Below, piece after piece: positions 19,827 to 28,928 of a stretch of 64,000 nucleotides of DNA. The stretch lies in contig PDTE01000020.1 in the NCBI GenBank assembly GCA_002747135.1, positions 1-64,000 on the forward strand, in the 5' to 3' direction. The stretch is from Desulfobulbus propionicus (GTDB lineage: Bacteria; Desulfobacterota; Desulfobulbia; Desulfobulbales; Desulfobulbaceae). Position 1 is the stretch's first letter, and each line of letters starts with the position of its first letter. The position numbers were made by a program, and so were the translations under genes. Below the pieces are notes generated by a model. The model was not told the DNA's origin, did not search any database, and was given only the letters and a program-made list of their open reading frames with translations.

Positions 19827-19953
19827 ACCCGAATTTTTTATCAGCTCTGGTGAACATTTTGTCGAAATGCGAGCCTGTTCACCTCTCTCATCTAACTGTT
19901 TTTATGTTATTTTTTTTACTGGATCAGGCAATATATTCATGAGAAGTTCGGGC
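19827..19953. mobile_element. TA-target miniature element (mariner/IS630-like ends), 127 bp
   Basis: Ends ACCCGAATTTTTTAT and TTCATGAGAAGTTCGGGC are imperfect inverted repeats and are flanked by TA (19825-19826, 19954-19955). Its interior CTCTGGTGAACATTTTGTCGA and CTGTTTTTATGT are shared with the copy at 39240-39462. It lies in the space upstream of the CydA-like pair. Confidence 0.7.
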
Positions 19954-20047
19954 TAAACCATTGCTGCCAGCAGACACAAACTGCACGCGCTGCCTCTGCT
20001 GGAAGATGTTCTGATGTTCTGATGTTCTGTCTATACCTTCTTTTCTC

Positions 20048-20082
20048 GTAACTCCTCACAGGGTATCTACCCTCTTTATTTT
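20048..20082. repeat. Outer-arm fragment of the IS66-end repeat
   Basis: GTAACTCCTCACAGGGTATC followed by TACCCTCTTTATTTT. It ends 8 bases after the stop of the tiny CydX-like gene. Confidence 0.6.
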
Positions 20083-20089
20083 CAGCTTC

Positions 20090-20185
20090 TTAATACAGAT
20101 CAAGTTTTTTCAGAACACGTATGGCGATGTTGTATGAAACAGCAATCACCGCAACCCACATAACAAGTAAGACCGTATTCATCAT
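20090..20185 (-). CDS. CydX-like single-helix small subunit of bd oxidase
   Basis: A 31-codon frame starting with two ATG codons at 20185: MMNTVLLVMWVAVIAVSYN, then IAIRVLKKLDLY. It has one membrane helix and a positively charged tail, and lies 13 bases after the cydB stop with an AAGGGAGA ribosome site. Bd oxidases are known to need a single-helix subunit of about 30-40 residues (CydX/CydS type) encoded directly after cydB. Sequence identity to characterised CydX is not evident, so the call rests on size, hydrophobicity, ribosome site and position. Confidence 0.65.
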   Translation of the reverse strand: MMNTVLLVMWVAVIAVSYNIAIRVLKKLDLY

Positions 20186-20198
20186 AGTTATATCTCCC

Positions 20199-21350
20199 TT
20201 AATACGCAGCCGGATCGCCCGTATCTTCTATTTTGATCTTACCTTTATCCATGGCCCGCCAGACACAAGCGATATAGGCCAGAACAAAGGGAATGGCAAT
20301 AGCCACATACGTCATCACCATCAAGGTGTAATGGCTTGACGAAGCGTTGTAAATAGTCAGGCTGGATTGTAAATCCACCTTTGAGGGATAAAAGGCTGTA
20401 TTGTTGTATGCTGGCAGCAGTAAAACAGCCAGCCCCACCAGGACCGTACCAGGACCGCCAAACCAGATACCTGCAGTATTGGAGGTTTTAGCTGTGCGCA
20501 AGGTTCCCATGATAACCAGCAGCAAACCGCCCAGTAACAGAACAAGAATCCATGGATTAGCCAGCAGGTTCTTCAGGTACTTGAATTGTACCAGCTCAAT
20601 GGTGCCTTTTTCATCAACAATGCCATAACCGTTCATCAACAGCAGAAAAAGCACTACTATCGCGCAAAACGGCAAAGAAAAGACAAAGCTGCTCCAGCAT
20701 GCCTTGCGTAATCGCTGCTCCATCTCCGGAACAGCTGAAAGTTCGATGTTGTTTATCAGATACATTGATCCCAGGGTTCGGGCGTTGAATACCAGAAAAA
20801 GACCAAGCGAGATGTTGAAAATGCTGGAAAGGGAAAAGCTCAAGGCAGCCTCAAGTCCACGGAGCGGGTGTGTCCAGGTGACAAAATTATAGCTGCTCAG
20901 GGTAAAGTTGGATCCGGTAAAAAAGGTGCCCACCGCAGCTCCAATCAATAATATACCGACCGAGCCATTAATAAAGAGAAGCAGTTCATATATTCTGGCT
21001 CCAAATATATTTCGAGGTTTCCTGCGATATTCGTAGCTCACTGCCTGAAGAATGAAAGTGAACAGAATCAACATCCATACCCAGTAGGCACCGCCAAAAG
21101 AAGTAGAGTAAAATTTGGGAAAGGAGGCAAACAGGGCACCGCCAAAAAGTACCAGGGTGGTAAAGGTCAGCTCCCATTTACGGCCCAGCGAATTGATGAC
21201 CAGATCCTTTTCAGTATTGGTTTTTGCCACCTGCCACAGCAGGCTCTGACCGCCCTGAACAAAGTTGAGAAAAAGAAACAGGGCGCCCACCACAGAGCAG
21301 AGGAGCCACCATAAATGCTGCAGGGAAATATAATCAAGATTTGCTATCAT
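20199..21350 (-). CDS. cydB: Cytochrome bd quinol oxidase subunit II
   Basis: A 383-residue membrane protein, the heterodimer partner of CydA. The N-terminus DYISLQHLWWLLCSVVGALFLFLNFVQGGQSLL follows the family's start, with the conserved W and G residues of helix 1. It starts at 21350, 1 base after the cydA stop. The DUF4492 gene, cydA, cydB and the small subunit form one minus-strand operon. The complex reduces O2 with quinol at high affinity, and in anaerobes it protects against oxygen. Confidence 0.93.
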   Translation of the reverse strand: MIANLDYISLQHLWWLLCSVVGALFLFLNFVQGGQSLLWQVAKTNTEKDLVINSLGRKWELTFTTLVLFGGALFASFPKFYSTSFGGAYWVWMLILFTFILQAVSYEYRRKPRNIFGARIYELLLFINGSVGILLIGAAVGTFFTGSNFTLSSYNFVTWTHPLRGLEAALSFSLSSIFNISLGLFLVFNARTLGSMYLINNIELSAVPEMEQRLRKACWSSFVFSLPFCAIVVLFLLLMNGYGIVDEKGTIELVQFKYLKNLLANPWILVLLLGGLLLVIMGTLRTAKTSNTAGIWFGGPGTVLVGLAVLLLPAYNNTAFYPSKVDLQSSLTIYNASSSHYTLMVMTYVAIAIPFVLAYIACVWRAMDKGKIKIEDTGDPAAY

Positions 21351-21351
21351 G

Positions 21352-22887
21352 TTAATCCTCCTTCGGGCCTATGCTGATCTGTTTGGCCATAATACTGATT
21401 TCCGCCAGCAGGAGCAGGGTGAACAGGGCAAGAAAGATGTAAAAGGTTGTCTGCACTGTTCCTGCAGTCAGGTTGGTACGAGCCACGGTCACTGGCAGGA
21501 GCCCTTGAATAGCCCAGGGCTGACGGCCTACCTCGGCCACCACCCATCCTGCCTGTGAGGCGGTTATACCCAGGAGATAGAGAATGGTGCCGCCGACAAG
21601 GAGCGGGGTCTTGTTTTCCAGGGTGCCCTTGAGGCTGAAATAAAGAAACGCCAGGAACACCAGTGGAAACAAGGAGCCAAGCATAACCATGATGTGAAAG
21701 GCGTAAAAAGACTCGGCGACCGGTGGTACGGCATCTTCCGGCTTTTGCAGCAAACCGTAACCAAGAAATTCCTTGTGTTTGTTGAAGGAGTCCAGATGCT
21801 GCTCTGCAGCGGCTTCATCACCGGCATCCTTTGCCTTTTTAAAGCTGTCAAGTTCTGCAAGTGCTATCCTGCCCTGCTCCATTTTTTGCTCAGCACCGAC
21901 AATGCCGTGCTCCTCGTTGCCATAAACCAGATCCTTGACGCCTGGTACAAAGGAACCAAATGATCGATTGGCCATAAGGGAAAGCAGAAAAGGAAGGCGC
22001 AGCTCCATGCTGAATGCTTGTTCCTCGTTATTTACCTTTTTGTCCCGATTAACAATACCAAAGGCGACCAGTCCCGCGTTTACTTCGCCTTCCCACAGAC
22101 CTTCAAAGGCGGCCAGCTTCATGGGCTGGACTTCTGCTATTCGATATGCAGATTCATCGCCATTGAACACCACAAAAATTGAGGCAACAAGGCCAAAAAC
22201 CGAAGCAACCACAATGGATCGTTTGGCTACCATGATATGACGTTTTCTGAGGAGGTACCATGAGGAAACAGAAAGGATAAAGAGTGCTGCCACCAGCATT
22301 GACGAGCTGGTTGTATGCACGAATTTATCCACTGCATAAGGAGAGAAGGCCACATCGAAAAAACGCTGCATTTCGAAACGGGCGGTTTCCGGGTTAAAGG
22401 CCTGACCGACCGGATACTGCATCCAGGCATTTGCCACCAGGATCCAGACTGCGGACATATTGGAACCGATGGCGACCATCCAGGTAGCGGTAAGATGAAA
22501 CCCTTTTGAGACCCGGTCCCAGCCAAAAAACATAACCGCAAAAAAGGTGGCCTCCAGAAAAAAGGCGACGATACCTTCAACTGCCAGTGGCGCGCCAAAG
22601 ATATCGCCTACCATCCAGGAATAATTGGACCAGTTGGTGCCGAACTCAAACTCCATGATAATGCCGGTGGCTACGCCAATGGCAAAATTAATACCAAAGA
22701 GCTTCATCCAGAATTTAGTGAGAATTTTCCACTGCTCACTGCCTGTTTTTACATAAATTGTATGAAAAAAAGCGATAATCCAGGAAATCCCCAGGGTAAG
22801 AGGGACAAAGAGCCAGTGATACATAGCTGTCAACGCAAATTGCGCTCTTGCCCAGTTGACCATGGTCAGGTCAAGGTTTTCTATCAT
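21352..22887 (-). CDS. cydA: Cytochrome bd quinol oxidase subunit I
   Basis: A 511-residue protein. The heme b595 ligand His lies in TAMYHWLFVPLTLGISW, and the quinol-site motif GWVVAEVGRQPWAIQG is intact. The region between residues ~265 and 390 is a long Q-loop containing FGSFVPGVKDLV and a Lys/Glu-rich insert, like the long-loop subfamily of Escherichia coli. It overlaps the preceding DUF4492 gene by 4 bases (ATGA). Confidence 0.96.
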   Translation of the reverse strand: MIENLDLTMVNWARAQFALTAMYHWLFVPLTLGISWIIAFFHTIYVKTGSEQWKILTKFWMKLFGINFAIGVATGIIMEFEFGTNWSNYSWMVGDIFGAPLAVEGIVAFFLEATFFAVMFFGWDRVSKGFHLTATWMVAIGSNMSAVWILVANAWMQYPVGQAFNPETARFEMQRFFDVAFSPYAVDKFVHTTSSSMLVAALFILSVSSWYLLRKRHIMVAKRSIVVASVFGLVASIFVVFNGDESAYRIAEVQPMKLAAFEGLWEGEVNAGLVAFGIVNRDKKVNNEEQAFSMELRLPFLLSLMANRSFGSFVPGVKDLVYGNEEHGIVGAEQKMEQGRIALAELDSFKKAKDAGDEAAAEQHLDSFNKHKEFLGYGLLQKPEDAVPPVAESFYAFHIMVMLGSLFPLVFLAFLYFSLKGTLENKTPLLVGGTILYLLGITASQAGWVVAEVGRQPWAIQGLLPVTVARTNLTAGTVQTTFYIFLALFTLLLLAEISIMAKQISIGPKED

Positions 22888-23171
22888 AGCTGATCTCCTT
22901 CATGTTTCTTTATTACAGATTGCCTGACAGGAGTTGATTGGGTCACCTGCTCAAGGACATAATCAGCCCGCTGCCGGTCAGTGTCAAAATTGGTTGCCAG
23001 AAAGTCGGGGAAGAAGAAGAGCTTTAACACCCCGAACATGATTATCAATTTAATAATCATTACTTTCCACAGAGTCTTGCCAAGGGTCATCTGCCTGAAG
23101 CCGGTATAATAAAACCAGAATATTCTCGCCGGCCATGAAAAAAAACGCTGTCTGCCTGTAAGGGGTATCAT
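22884..23171 (-). CDS. DUF4492 protein of the cyd operon
   Basis: About 95 residues. The core FWFYYTGFRQMTLGKTLWKVMIIKLIIMFGVLKLFFFPDFL is the DUF4492 signature: one membrane helix with a conserved GFR.MTLGKTLW entry and an FFFP end. In Bacteroidota and some Proteobacteria these proteins are encoded just before cydA, as here, and are presumed to help assemble or stabilise the oxidase. I prefer ATG 23171 (AAAGGTGAG upstream); GTG 23180 is an alternative. Confidence 0.8.
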   Translation of the reverse strand: MIPLTGRQRFFSWPARIFWFYYTGFRQMTLGKTLWKVMIIKLIIMFGVLKLFFFPDFLATNFDTDRQRADYVLEQVTQSTPVRQSVIKKHEGDQL

Positions 23172-23288
23172 GGCACTCACCTTTAAGATGACGGAAGCGT
23201 AGATTGCATGGATTCAGCGGGATGGTTTTCTGTCTGGCAGGAAATGATGCTGGGAAGAATTCTCTGCTCCTGTTTTGCCCAAAAAAGA

Positions 23289-23445
23289 GTAACAGCTCTC
23301 AAACCGCCCGGATCCGGGCGATCACGATTGACCGCATAAAGGGACTCTAGCTGCCAATCACGCCTGCCCGAATCCGGGCAGCCTGAAAGCAAGTTACGGA
23401 CGTAAAGCAAGTAAAATAAAGGTGGTATATGTCCTGTAAAGTGAC
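23289..23445. repeat. IS66-end repeat, nearly complete (157 bp)
   Basis: GTAACAGCTCTC to GTAAAGTGAC, with the core stem GATCACGATTGACC / GCCAATCACGCC and the arm AAGCAAGTAAAATAAAGG. One base shorter than the standard copies. No clear target duplication remains. Confidence 0.75.
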
Positions 23446-23706
23446 AAAAATATACACATGCAGTATAATCGGCGGCTCGTGTCAGCCTCATGACACCTTT
23501 AACAAGACATGTACGATAATTTTTTATCTTATATGTCTTTTCTAAAAACCTGTCAACGCAAAGTTTTTTGAGCAAAGCAGGAGGAACTCGTAACTGCTTC
23601 CCGGCATTACATACATCTGTTTTTCTGCGGCAGGATAAAAAAAACATTGATAAGAAATGTACCGATCAATATGGTGAGGTATGTCAGAGTGAACCAGTCA
23701 CGACCA

Positions 23707-23740
23707 GCCCGGATTTCTCATGAACATTTTGTCTGATCTA
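23707..23740. repeat. End fragment of the TA-target miniature element
   Basis: GCCCGGATTTCTCATGAACA continues to TTTTGTCTGAT, the reverse complement of the right end of the 39240-39462 copy. A shorter scrap (GAAATCCGGGTTA) stands at about 15018-15030. Confidence 0.55.
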
Positions 23741-23830
23741 AGAAGAGATATAGAAAACAACTCTATGTGCAGACCTAAGGAAAGTGAAACCAGGGGGGGG
23801 ACATGCCCGCCGGCGGGAAGCTGCGAGGCA

Positions 23831-23956
23831 CTAACCAGCATGGGCTGGATCGTAACTGATCACGCTGGATCAGGTTTGCCAGCCACAAACGAACCGTGAA
23901 AGCTCGTCACTTCGGCAAGGGATCGATATCACTTCCACAGAGAGGCTTTCATATAA
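23831..23956 (+). promoter_or_regulatory. Repeated structured leader upstream of the aminotransferase
   Basis: Shares with 55058-55159 the order CTAACCAGCATGG-GCTGG (a small CCAGC/GCTGG hairpin), CAGGT.TG.CAGCCACAA.CGAA, TGAAAGCTC with CACTTCGGC, and finally GAGGCTTTCATATAAA. The GAAAGC..CTC and GAGG.CTTTC parts can pair. Both copies end 23-28 bases before a start codon. It could be a cis-acting RNA leader or another mobile repeat. It matches no riboswitch class I know. Confidence 0.4.
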
Positions 23957-23983
23957 ATAATTAACCAGTAAACGAGAGAGACC

Positions 23984-25165
23984 ATGGCCATTGCAAAAAA
24001 AATGAGGACTTTTGCGGAGCAGTCTTCCTGGATTCGGAAGATGTTTGAAGAAGGAATAAAAATGAAAGCTGAGTTTGGAGATGATCAGGTTTTTGATTTC
24101 AGTATTGGAAATCCTGATGTTGCTCCCCCGGAGCAGTTCTCGGCTGTTTTAGGCAAACTTGCAGGTGACAGAAGTCCTGGTATACATGGTTATATGCCAA
24201 ACGGGGGTTATCCATTTGTCCGCGAAGCTCTGGCTGAAAGGCTTTCAGAAGAGCAGGAGGTGCAACTTGATCAAGGCGATATCCTGATGACCTGCGGGGC
24301 AGCTGGAGCGCTTAACGTTATCTTCAAGGCGCTCCTTGACCCCGGTGACGAGGTGATTGTCTTAAGTCCGTATTTTGTGGATTATCACTTTTACGTGGAT
24401 AATCATGGCGGCGTCGTCAAGGTCGTAAAGACTCACAAAGATTTTCACCTTGATTTTGAGGCGCTGGAAGAAGCGATCTCAGAAAAAACCAAGGTAATGC
24501 TTATCAACAGCCCGAATAACCCAACCGGGCAGATATATCCGGCAAAGGACCTGGCCAGGCTTGGAGAACTTCTGGAAACAACTGGCGAAAAATACTGCAG
24601 GGATATATATCTTGTCTCGGATGAGCCCTATCGACACATTATTTTTGACGATAATGTGGTCCCGGCCCTGATGGCTGCAACCACCAAGAGTATTGTCGCC
24701 TCATCCTACTCCAAGGAATTGTCTGTACCAGGCGAACGGATAGGATATATTGCTGTGCATCCGCATATGGCCGAGAAACAGAGTGTGCTCAACGCCATGA
24801 CTATGGCGAACAGAATCCTTGGGTTTATCAATGCCCCCGCGCTTATGCAGCGCGCGGTCGCACAGCTGCAGGATGTGCACGTGGACAGCTCGGTGTATGC
24901 CCGGAGACTGGAGGTCTTTTGCTCGGTGCTTGATCAGGCGGGCATAGAGTATGAACGTCCCAAGGGGGCCTTTTACCTTTTTCCCAAGGTGCCTGGTGAT
25001 GATGTAGAGTTTTGCCGGTTGTTAAACACCGAGCGCATTCTGGCTGTACCGGGACGCGGTTTTGGCATGCCGGGCTATATCCGTCTGGCCTTTTGTGTAG
25101 ATGCGGACATCATCGAGAGGTCGGCTGAAGGTTTTAAGCGGGCCATGGAAGCGGCAAAGGGGTAA
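23984..25165 (+). CDS. PLP-dependent class I/II aminotransferase
   Basis: A 393-residue fold-type I aminotransferase. Visible residues: GAAGALNVIF (phosphate-binding start), NSPNNPTGQIY, the Asp of SDEPYRHIIF that contacts the PLP ring, the Schiff-base Lys in SSYSKELSVPGERIGYI, and the C-terminal Arg in YIRLAFC. The second half of the window's aryl-acid cluster lies convergently 38 bases downstream, so a role in turning aromatic (or other) amino acids into 2-keto acids for IorAB is plausible; the substrate is not provable here. It starts after a GAGAGAG site and follows the repeated leader at 23831-23956. Confidence 0.88.
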   Translation: MAIAKKMRTFAEQSSWIRKMFEEGIKMKAEFGDDQVFDFSIGNPDVAPPEQFSAVLGKLAGDRSPGIHGYMPNGGYPFVREALAERLSEEQEVQLDQGDILMTCGAAGALNVIFKALLDPGDEVIVLSPYFVDYHFYVDNHGGVVKVVKTHKDFHLDFEALEEAISEKTKVMLINSPNNPTGQIYPAKDLARLGELLETTGEKYCRDIYLVSDEPYRHIIFDDNVVPALMAATTKSIVASSYSKELSVPGERIGYIAVHPHMAEKQSVLNAMTMANRILGFINAPALMQRAVAQLQDVHVDSSVYARRLEVFCSVLDQAGIEYERPKGAFYLFPKVPGDDVEFCRLLNTERILAVPGRGFGMPGYIRLAFCVDADIIERSAEGFKRAMEAAKG

Positions 25166-25203
25166 TTACTGGGCCCGTATTGCTTAAGAAAAATCCGGGG
25201 CAC

Positions 25204-26502
25204 CTATAATTTCCGGTTATCAACAACCCTGTTTGCCTTGCCGTTAAAGCGTTCCAGGCTTCTCTCCTCAACAAGCTTGACCTCAACGCTCAGGCCAAGC
25301 TCGGTGGCAAGGCGTTTTTTGATGCTGTTAACAAAGGTGCGCTGTTTGCGCATCTCGTCAAAGAAGATCGATTCATTGACCTCAACCTTGATCGTCAGGG
25401 TATCCTGATTATTCTGACGATCAACTATGAGCTGATAATGGGGTGCTGTTCCTTCAATATTGAAAAGAACAGTTTCGATCTGCAGGGGAAAGACGTTCAC
25501 GCCCCGGATAATGAGCATGTCGTCCGAGCGGCCCTCCATGCGCGAAATCCGGTGAAAGGTTCGTCCACAGGGACAGGGCTCGGTAATGAGCCTGGTCAGA
25601 TCTCTGGTTCTGTAGCGGATGACTGGAAAGGCCTCTTTGGTAAGGGTGGTAATAACCAGTTCTCCGACCTCACCCGGCGCGACCGGTTCCATGGTGTCCG
25701 GGTTAAGTATTTCCACATAAAAATGGTCTTCATTGATGTGCTGACCGTTATATTCCTCGCATTCACCCGCAACACCAGGCCCCATGACTTCGGAGAGACC
25801 ATAGTTGTCACTGGCCTTGATGCCCAGACGTTCGTTTATCTCATGCCGCATCTTTTCAGACCAGGGTTCCGCGCCAAACAGCCCATACTGGAGGGAAAGG
25901 CCGTTCGGATTAACCCCCATATCCATCATGACATCAGCCAGTTTCAAGGCATACGAGGGAGTGCAGACCAGGGCTGTAGTCTTGAAATCCTGCATGATCT
26001 GTATCTGCCTCTTGGTGTTACCTGATGAAATGGGGAGCACCGAGGCTCCCAGACGTTCAGCCCCGTAATGCAGGCCAAAACCTCCGGTAAAGAGGCCGTA
26101 GCCAAAAGCGATCTGAATGACATCGTTTGGCGTGACTCCCGCTCCACAAATCACTCGGGCTACCAGGTCTGACCAGGTATTGATATCTCCTCTGCTGTAG
26201 CCGACAACCGTTGCGCTGCCGGTTGTGCCGGAGGAGGAATGTACCCGGACGACCTCCCGGAGAGGTACGGCAAAAAGGCCGTAGGGGTAATTATCCCTCA
26301 GATCCTGCTTCAGGGTAAAAGGATAGGCCTTAAGCTCCTCCAGTGAACGCAGGTTTTCAGGGTTAAGGCCTTCCTGCTGAAAACGGTTGCGGTAAAAAGG
26401 AACATTGGTGGCAACCTTTTTAAGGGTTTTTTGCAGTCGTTCCAGCTGCAGGCACTCCAGCTCTTTTCGGGGACGACATTCTTCGTCTTTTTGCCAGAAC
26501 AT
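25204..26502 (-). CDS. paaK: Phenylacetate-CoA ligase family protein (copy 1)
   Basis: A 432-residue AMP-forming acyl-CoA ligase of the PaaK class. Phosphate-binding loop [16 protein letters not shown] near residue 88, [33 protein letters not shown], and the C-terminal [19 protein letters not shown] with the hinge. It activates aryl-acetates to CoA thioesters using ATP. It ends the minus-strand operon iorA-iorB-paaK-ACT-paaK. Its start is 2 bases after the ACT gene's stop. A second copy lies two genes upstream. Confidence 0.9.
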   Translation of the reverse strand: MFWQKDEECRPRKELECLQLERLQKTLKKVATNVPFYRNRFQQEGLNPENLRSLEELKAYPFTLKQDLRDNYPYGLFAVPLREVVRVHSSSGTTGSATVVGYSRGDINTWSDLVARVICGAGVTPNDVIQIAFGYGLFTGGFGLHYGAERLGASVLPISSGNTKRQIQIMQDFKTTALVCTPSYALKLADVMMDMGVNPNGLSLQYGLFGAEPWSEKMRHEINERLGIKASDNYGLSEVMGPGVAGECEEYNGQHINEDHFYVEILNPDTMEPVAPGEVGELVITTLTKEAFPVIRYRTRDLTRLITEPCPCGRTFHRISRMEGRSDDMLIIRGVNVFPLQIETVLFNIEGTAPHYQLIVDRQNNQDTLTIKVEVNESIFFDEMRKQRTFVNSIKKRLATELGLSVEVKLVEERSLERFNGKANRVVDNRKL

Positions 26503-26504
26503 AG

Positions 26505-26936
26505 TTATAATCCGTGAATTTCCCTGCCGTCAACTATGGTAACGCCTGTACTTTTCAGGACGTCCACAGCCTTTTCCATGTTTTCGAAGCGAAAGATAAG
26601 CACCGCATTTTCTCCAGCCTTGTTGACAATGGCGTACATATACTCAACATTAACCCCTGCGCTGGAGATGTGCTCCAGCACTTCGGCAAGCCCTCCGGTG
26701 CGATCTTCGACCTTGACTGCGGCAACAGCTGTTTTCCCGACCGTAAACCCTTCTGCCTGCAGCACCTTGACCGCTTTGTCAACCTTATCCACGATCAGGC
26801 GCAAGATGCCAAAATCAGTGGTGTCCGCCACAGAAAGAGCCCGAATGTTGATCTCGTTATCAGCCAGAACCCTGGTAATATTTGCCAGCCTGCCTGCCTT
26901 GTTTTCTACAAAAACAGCAATTTGTTCAACTTGCAT
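26505..26936 (-). CDS. Tandem ACT-domain protein
   Basis: A 143-residue protein made of two ACT domains: [32 protein letters not shown] (residues 4-70) and [31 protein letters not shown] (residues 72-140). The GR/GG turns that often bind amino acids are intact. Such proteins commonly accompany paaK genes. A role as an amino-acid sensor for the pathway is inferred. Confidence 0.85.
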   Translation of the reverse strand: MQVEQIAVFVENKAGRLANITRVLADNEINIRALSVADTTDFGILRLIVDKVDKAVKVLQAEGFTVGKTAVAAVKVEDRTGGLAEVLEHISSAGVNVEYMYAIVNKAGENAVLIFRFENMEKAVDVLKSTGVTIVDGREIHGL

Positions 26937-26964
26937 GGTTCTCCTCTTTCATAAAAGCCATTGG

Positions 26965-27019
26965 GTAGCTGCTCACAGGGTATGCAGAACCTTGGTTTCA
27001 CTTGCTTCAAGTCTGTTAC
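26965..27019. repeat. Outer-arm unit of the IS66-end repeat inside the operon
   Basis: GTAGCTGCTCACAGGGTATG to CTTCAAGTCTGTTAC, 55 bp. It fills most of the gap between the upstream paaK and the ACT gene, and its GTTAC holds the paaK stop codon (TAA on the minus strand, 27016-27018). Confidence 0.7.
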
Positions 27020-28329
27020 AGCTTTCTTTTGTCTATGACGCGCTGCGCCTTTCCTTCACTTCGCTGAATGGTTTTTGGCTCCACCAGCTTTACCTTACAG
27101 GTCACACCCAGAAAATCCTTGATTTCTTTTTCTATGTGCCGGCTTAAGCCTTCCAGTTTGCTTATTTTGTCAGAGAAAAATTGTTCACTTATCTCCACCT
27201 GTACCTGCATGGTATCCATATTGCCGTCCCGCTCAACCACTATCTGGTAGTGGGGCTCCACGCCCTCTACGCTCATAAGGACATGTTCCACCTGGCTTGG
27301 AAAGACATTGACCCCGCGGATAATGAGCATGTCATCGGTTCGTCCGGTTACCTTGGCCATGCGGACAAAGGTCCGGCCGCATTCGCAGGGTTCGTAAATG
27401 AGACGGGAAATGTCTTTTGTCCTGTAGCGGATAATCGGAAAGGCCTCTTTGGTCAGCGTGGTAAAAACCAGCTCGCCCTCCTCGCCCGGAGGAAGCACTT
27501 CACCTGTTTCAGGATCGATAACTTCGGGAAAGAAGTGATCTTCCATAATGTGCATTCCCTGCCTGGAAAGCAGGCATTCCATGGCAACCCCCGGCCCCAT
27601 CACTTCAGAGAGTCCGTAGATATCAGTGGCCTTGAGGTTGAGTTTCTTCTCCACTTCCTCCCGCATGTTTTCGCTCCAGGGCTCAGCACCAAATATCCCG
27701 ACCCTGAGCGAGAGTGAGGCGGGATCAATTTCCAGCAGTTCCATCGCCTCTGCAAGATTGAGCGCGTAGGAAGGGGTGGAGAGCAGAACGGTTGAACCAA
27801 AATCACGCATGATGGTGACCTGTCGTTTGGAATTGCCGCCAGAGACGGGTATGGCCGCAGCTCCTAATTTTTCTATGCCGTAATGCGCGCCAAGCCCGCC
27901 TGTAAAAAGACCATATCCATAAGCATTATGAACGATATCTTTTCTGTGTCCACCGGCAAAAACAAGGCATCGGGCCATGAGACCGGCCCAGGTGCGGATG
28001 TCCTTTTCCGTATAGCCTACCACGGTCGGCTTGCCAGTGGTGCCAGAGCTCGCATGAATACGTACGACCTCGGAGAGAGGGACAGTAAACAGGCCAAAAG
28101 GGTAATTGTCCCGCAAGTCTTCCTTTGCCATGAAAGGAAGTTTCTGCAAATCTTCCAGGGACCGCAGGTCATTCGGCTTCATTCCTGCGGCCTCCATCTT
28201 CGCCCTGTACGGAGCGACAGAATCATAAACACGGTGGACCAGTTTTTTAAGCCGCAAAAGCTGGATAGACTGCAGCCCTTCACGCGGCATGGTTTCTATT
28301 TCTTCATCAAAATACGTTGTTCTGCTCAT
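27016..28329 (-). CDS. paaK: Phenylacetate-CoA ligase family protein (copy 2)
   Basis: About 437 residues. Same motifs as the neighbouring copy: [64 protein letters not shown] start at ATG 28329 ([15 protein letters not shown]), which fits the family N-terminus; the longer frame to 28374 runs back into iorB. Two different paaK genes in one operon suggest two aryl-acid substrates or forward/back use (inference). Its stop codon lies inside a repeat unit. Confidence 0.9.
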   Translation of the reverse strand: MSRTTYFDEEIETMPREGLQSIQLLRLKKLVHRVYDSVAPYRAKMEAAGMKPNDLRSLEDLQKLPFMAKEDLRDNYPFGLFTVPLSEVVRIHASSGTTGKPTVVGYTEKDIRTWAGLMARCLVFAGGHRKDIVHNAYGYGLFTGGLGAHYGIEKLGAAAIPVSGGNSKRQVTIMRDFGSTVLLSTPSYALNLAEAMELLEIDPASLSLRVGIFGAEPWSENMREEVEKKLNLKATDIYGLSEVMGPGVAMECLLSRQGMHIMEDHFFPEVIDPETGEVLPPGEEGELVFTTLTKEAFPIIRYRTKDISRLIYEPCECGRTFVRMAKVTGRTDDMLIIRGVNVFPSQVEHVLMSVEGVEPHYQIVVERDGNMDTMQVQVEISEQFFSDKISKLEGLSRHIEKEIKDFLGVTCKVKLVEPKTIQRSEGKAQRVIDKRKL

Positions 28330-28342
28330 CCCTGCTGCCTTC

Positions 28343-28927
28343 TCAATGTTTGGCTGCCTTGCGCCCAAGTTCAAACGCTTTCAGGTTTACTTCCCGGAAA
28401 GCTTCTTTGACAAGCGAGCTAATCACCTCTGTATACAGGCCGACATCCATCGGTAGAAAGGTTGAAAGAACACCGACCATAACGATGTTTACCGTCCTGA
28501 TCTCTCCGGCCTCCTTTGCCAGCTCAAAGGCGTCCACCTTGATCAGGGAAATTCCCTGCCGGACAAGAGTGGTCAGCACATCTTCAGGATAGTTCATCTT
28601 CCCTGTGGCCACAGCAGGCGGCAGGATCTTCTGGGTATTGACAATGACCCTGCTCTGGGCGTGGAGCATGGGCAGATAGCGCGCAGCTTCCATCATTTCA
28701 AAGGCCATCAGTAAATCCGCCTGACCTGGCTCAATCAGTGGAGAGTACACCTTCCTGCCATAACGGAGTTCGGCGGTAACAGAGCCGCCTCGCTGCGCCA
28801 TGCCATGCACCTCGCTTTTTTTGGCGTCGTATCCGGCCTCAAGCAGAGCATAAGCAATGACCTCACTTGCCAGCAGGATCCCCTGGCCGCCTACACCTGA
28901 AAACAGAATGCTGCCTGAATCCTTCAT
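28343..28927 (-). CDS. iorB: Indolepyruvate ferredoxin oxidoreductase beta subunit
   Basis: About 194 residues, the usual size. The N-terminus [44 protein letters not shown] is the gamma-type domain of 2-oxoacid:ferredoxin oxidoreductases. I chose ATG 28927, preceded by AAGGAGG; the open frame runs 66 codons further upstream inside iorA and is not real there. It starts 1 base after the iorA stop. With IorA it converts aryl-pyruvates plus CoA to aryl-acetyl-CoA, CO2 and reduced ferredoxin. Confidence 0.93.
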   Translation of the reverse strand: MKDSGSILFSGVGGQGILLASEVIAYALLEAGYDAKKSEVHGMAQRGGSVTAELRYGRKVYSPLIEPGQADLLMAFEMMEAARYLPMLHAQSRVIVNTQKILPPAVATGKMNYPEDVLTTLVRQGISLIKVDAFELAKEAGEIRTVNIVMVGVLSTFLPMDVGLYTEVISSLVKEAFREVNLKAFELGRKAAKH

Positions 28928-28928
28928 A

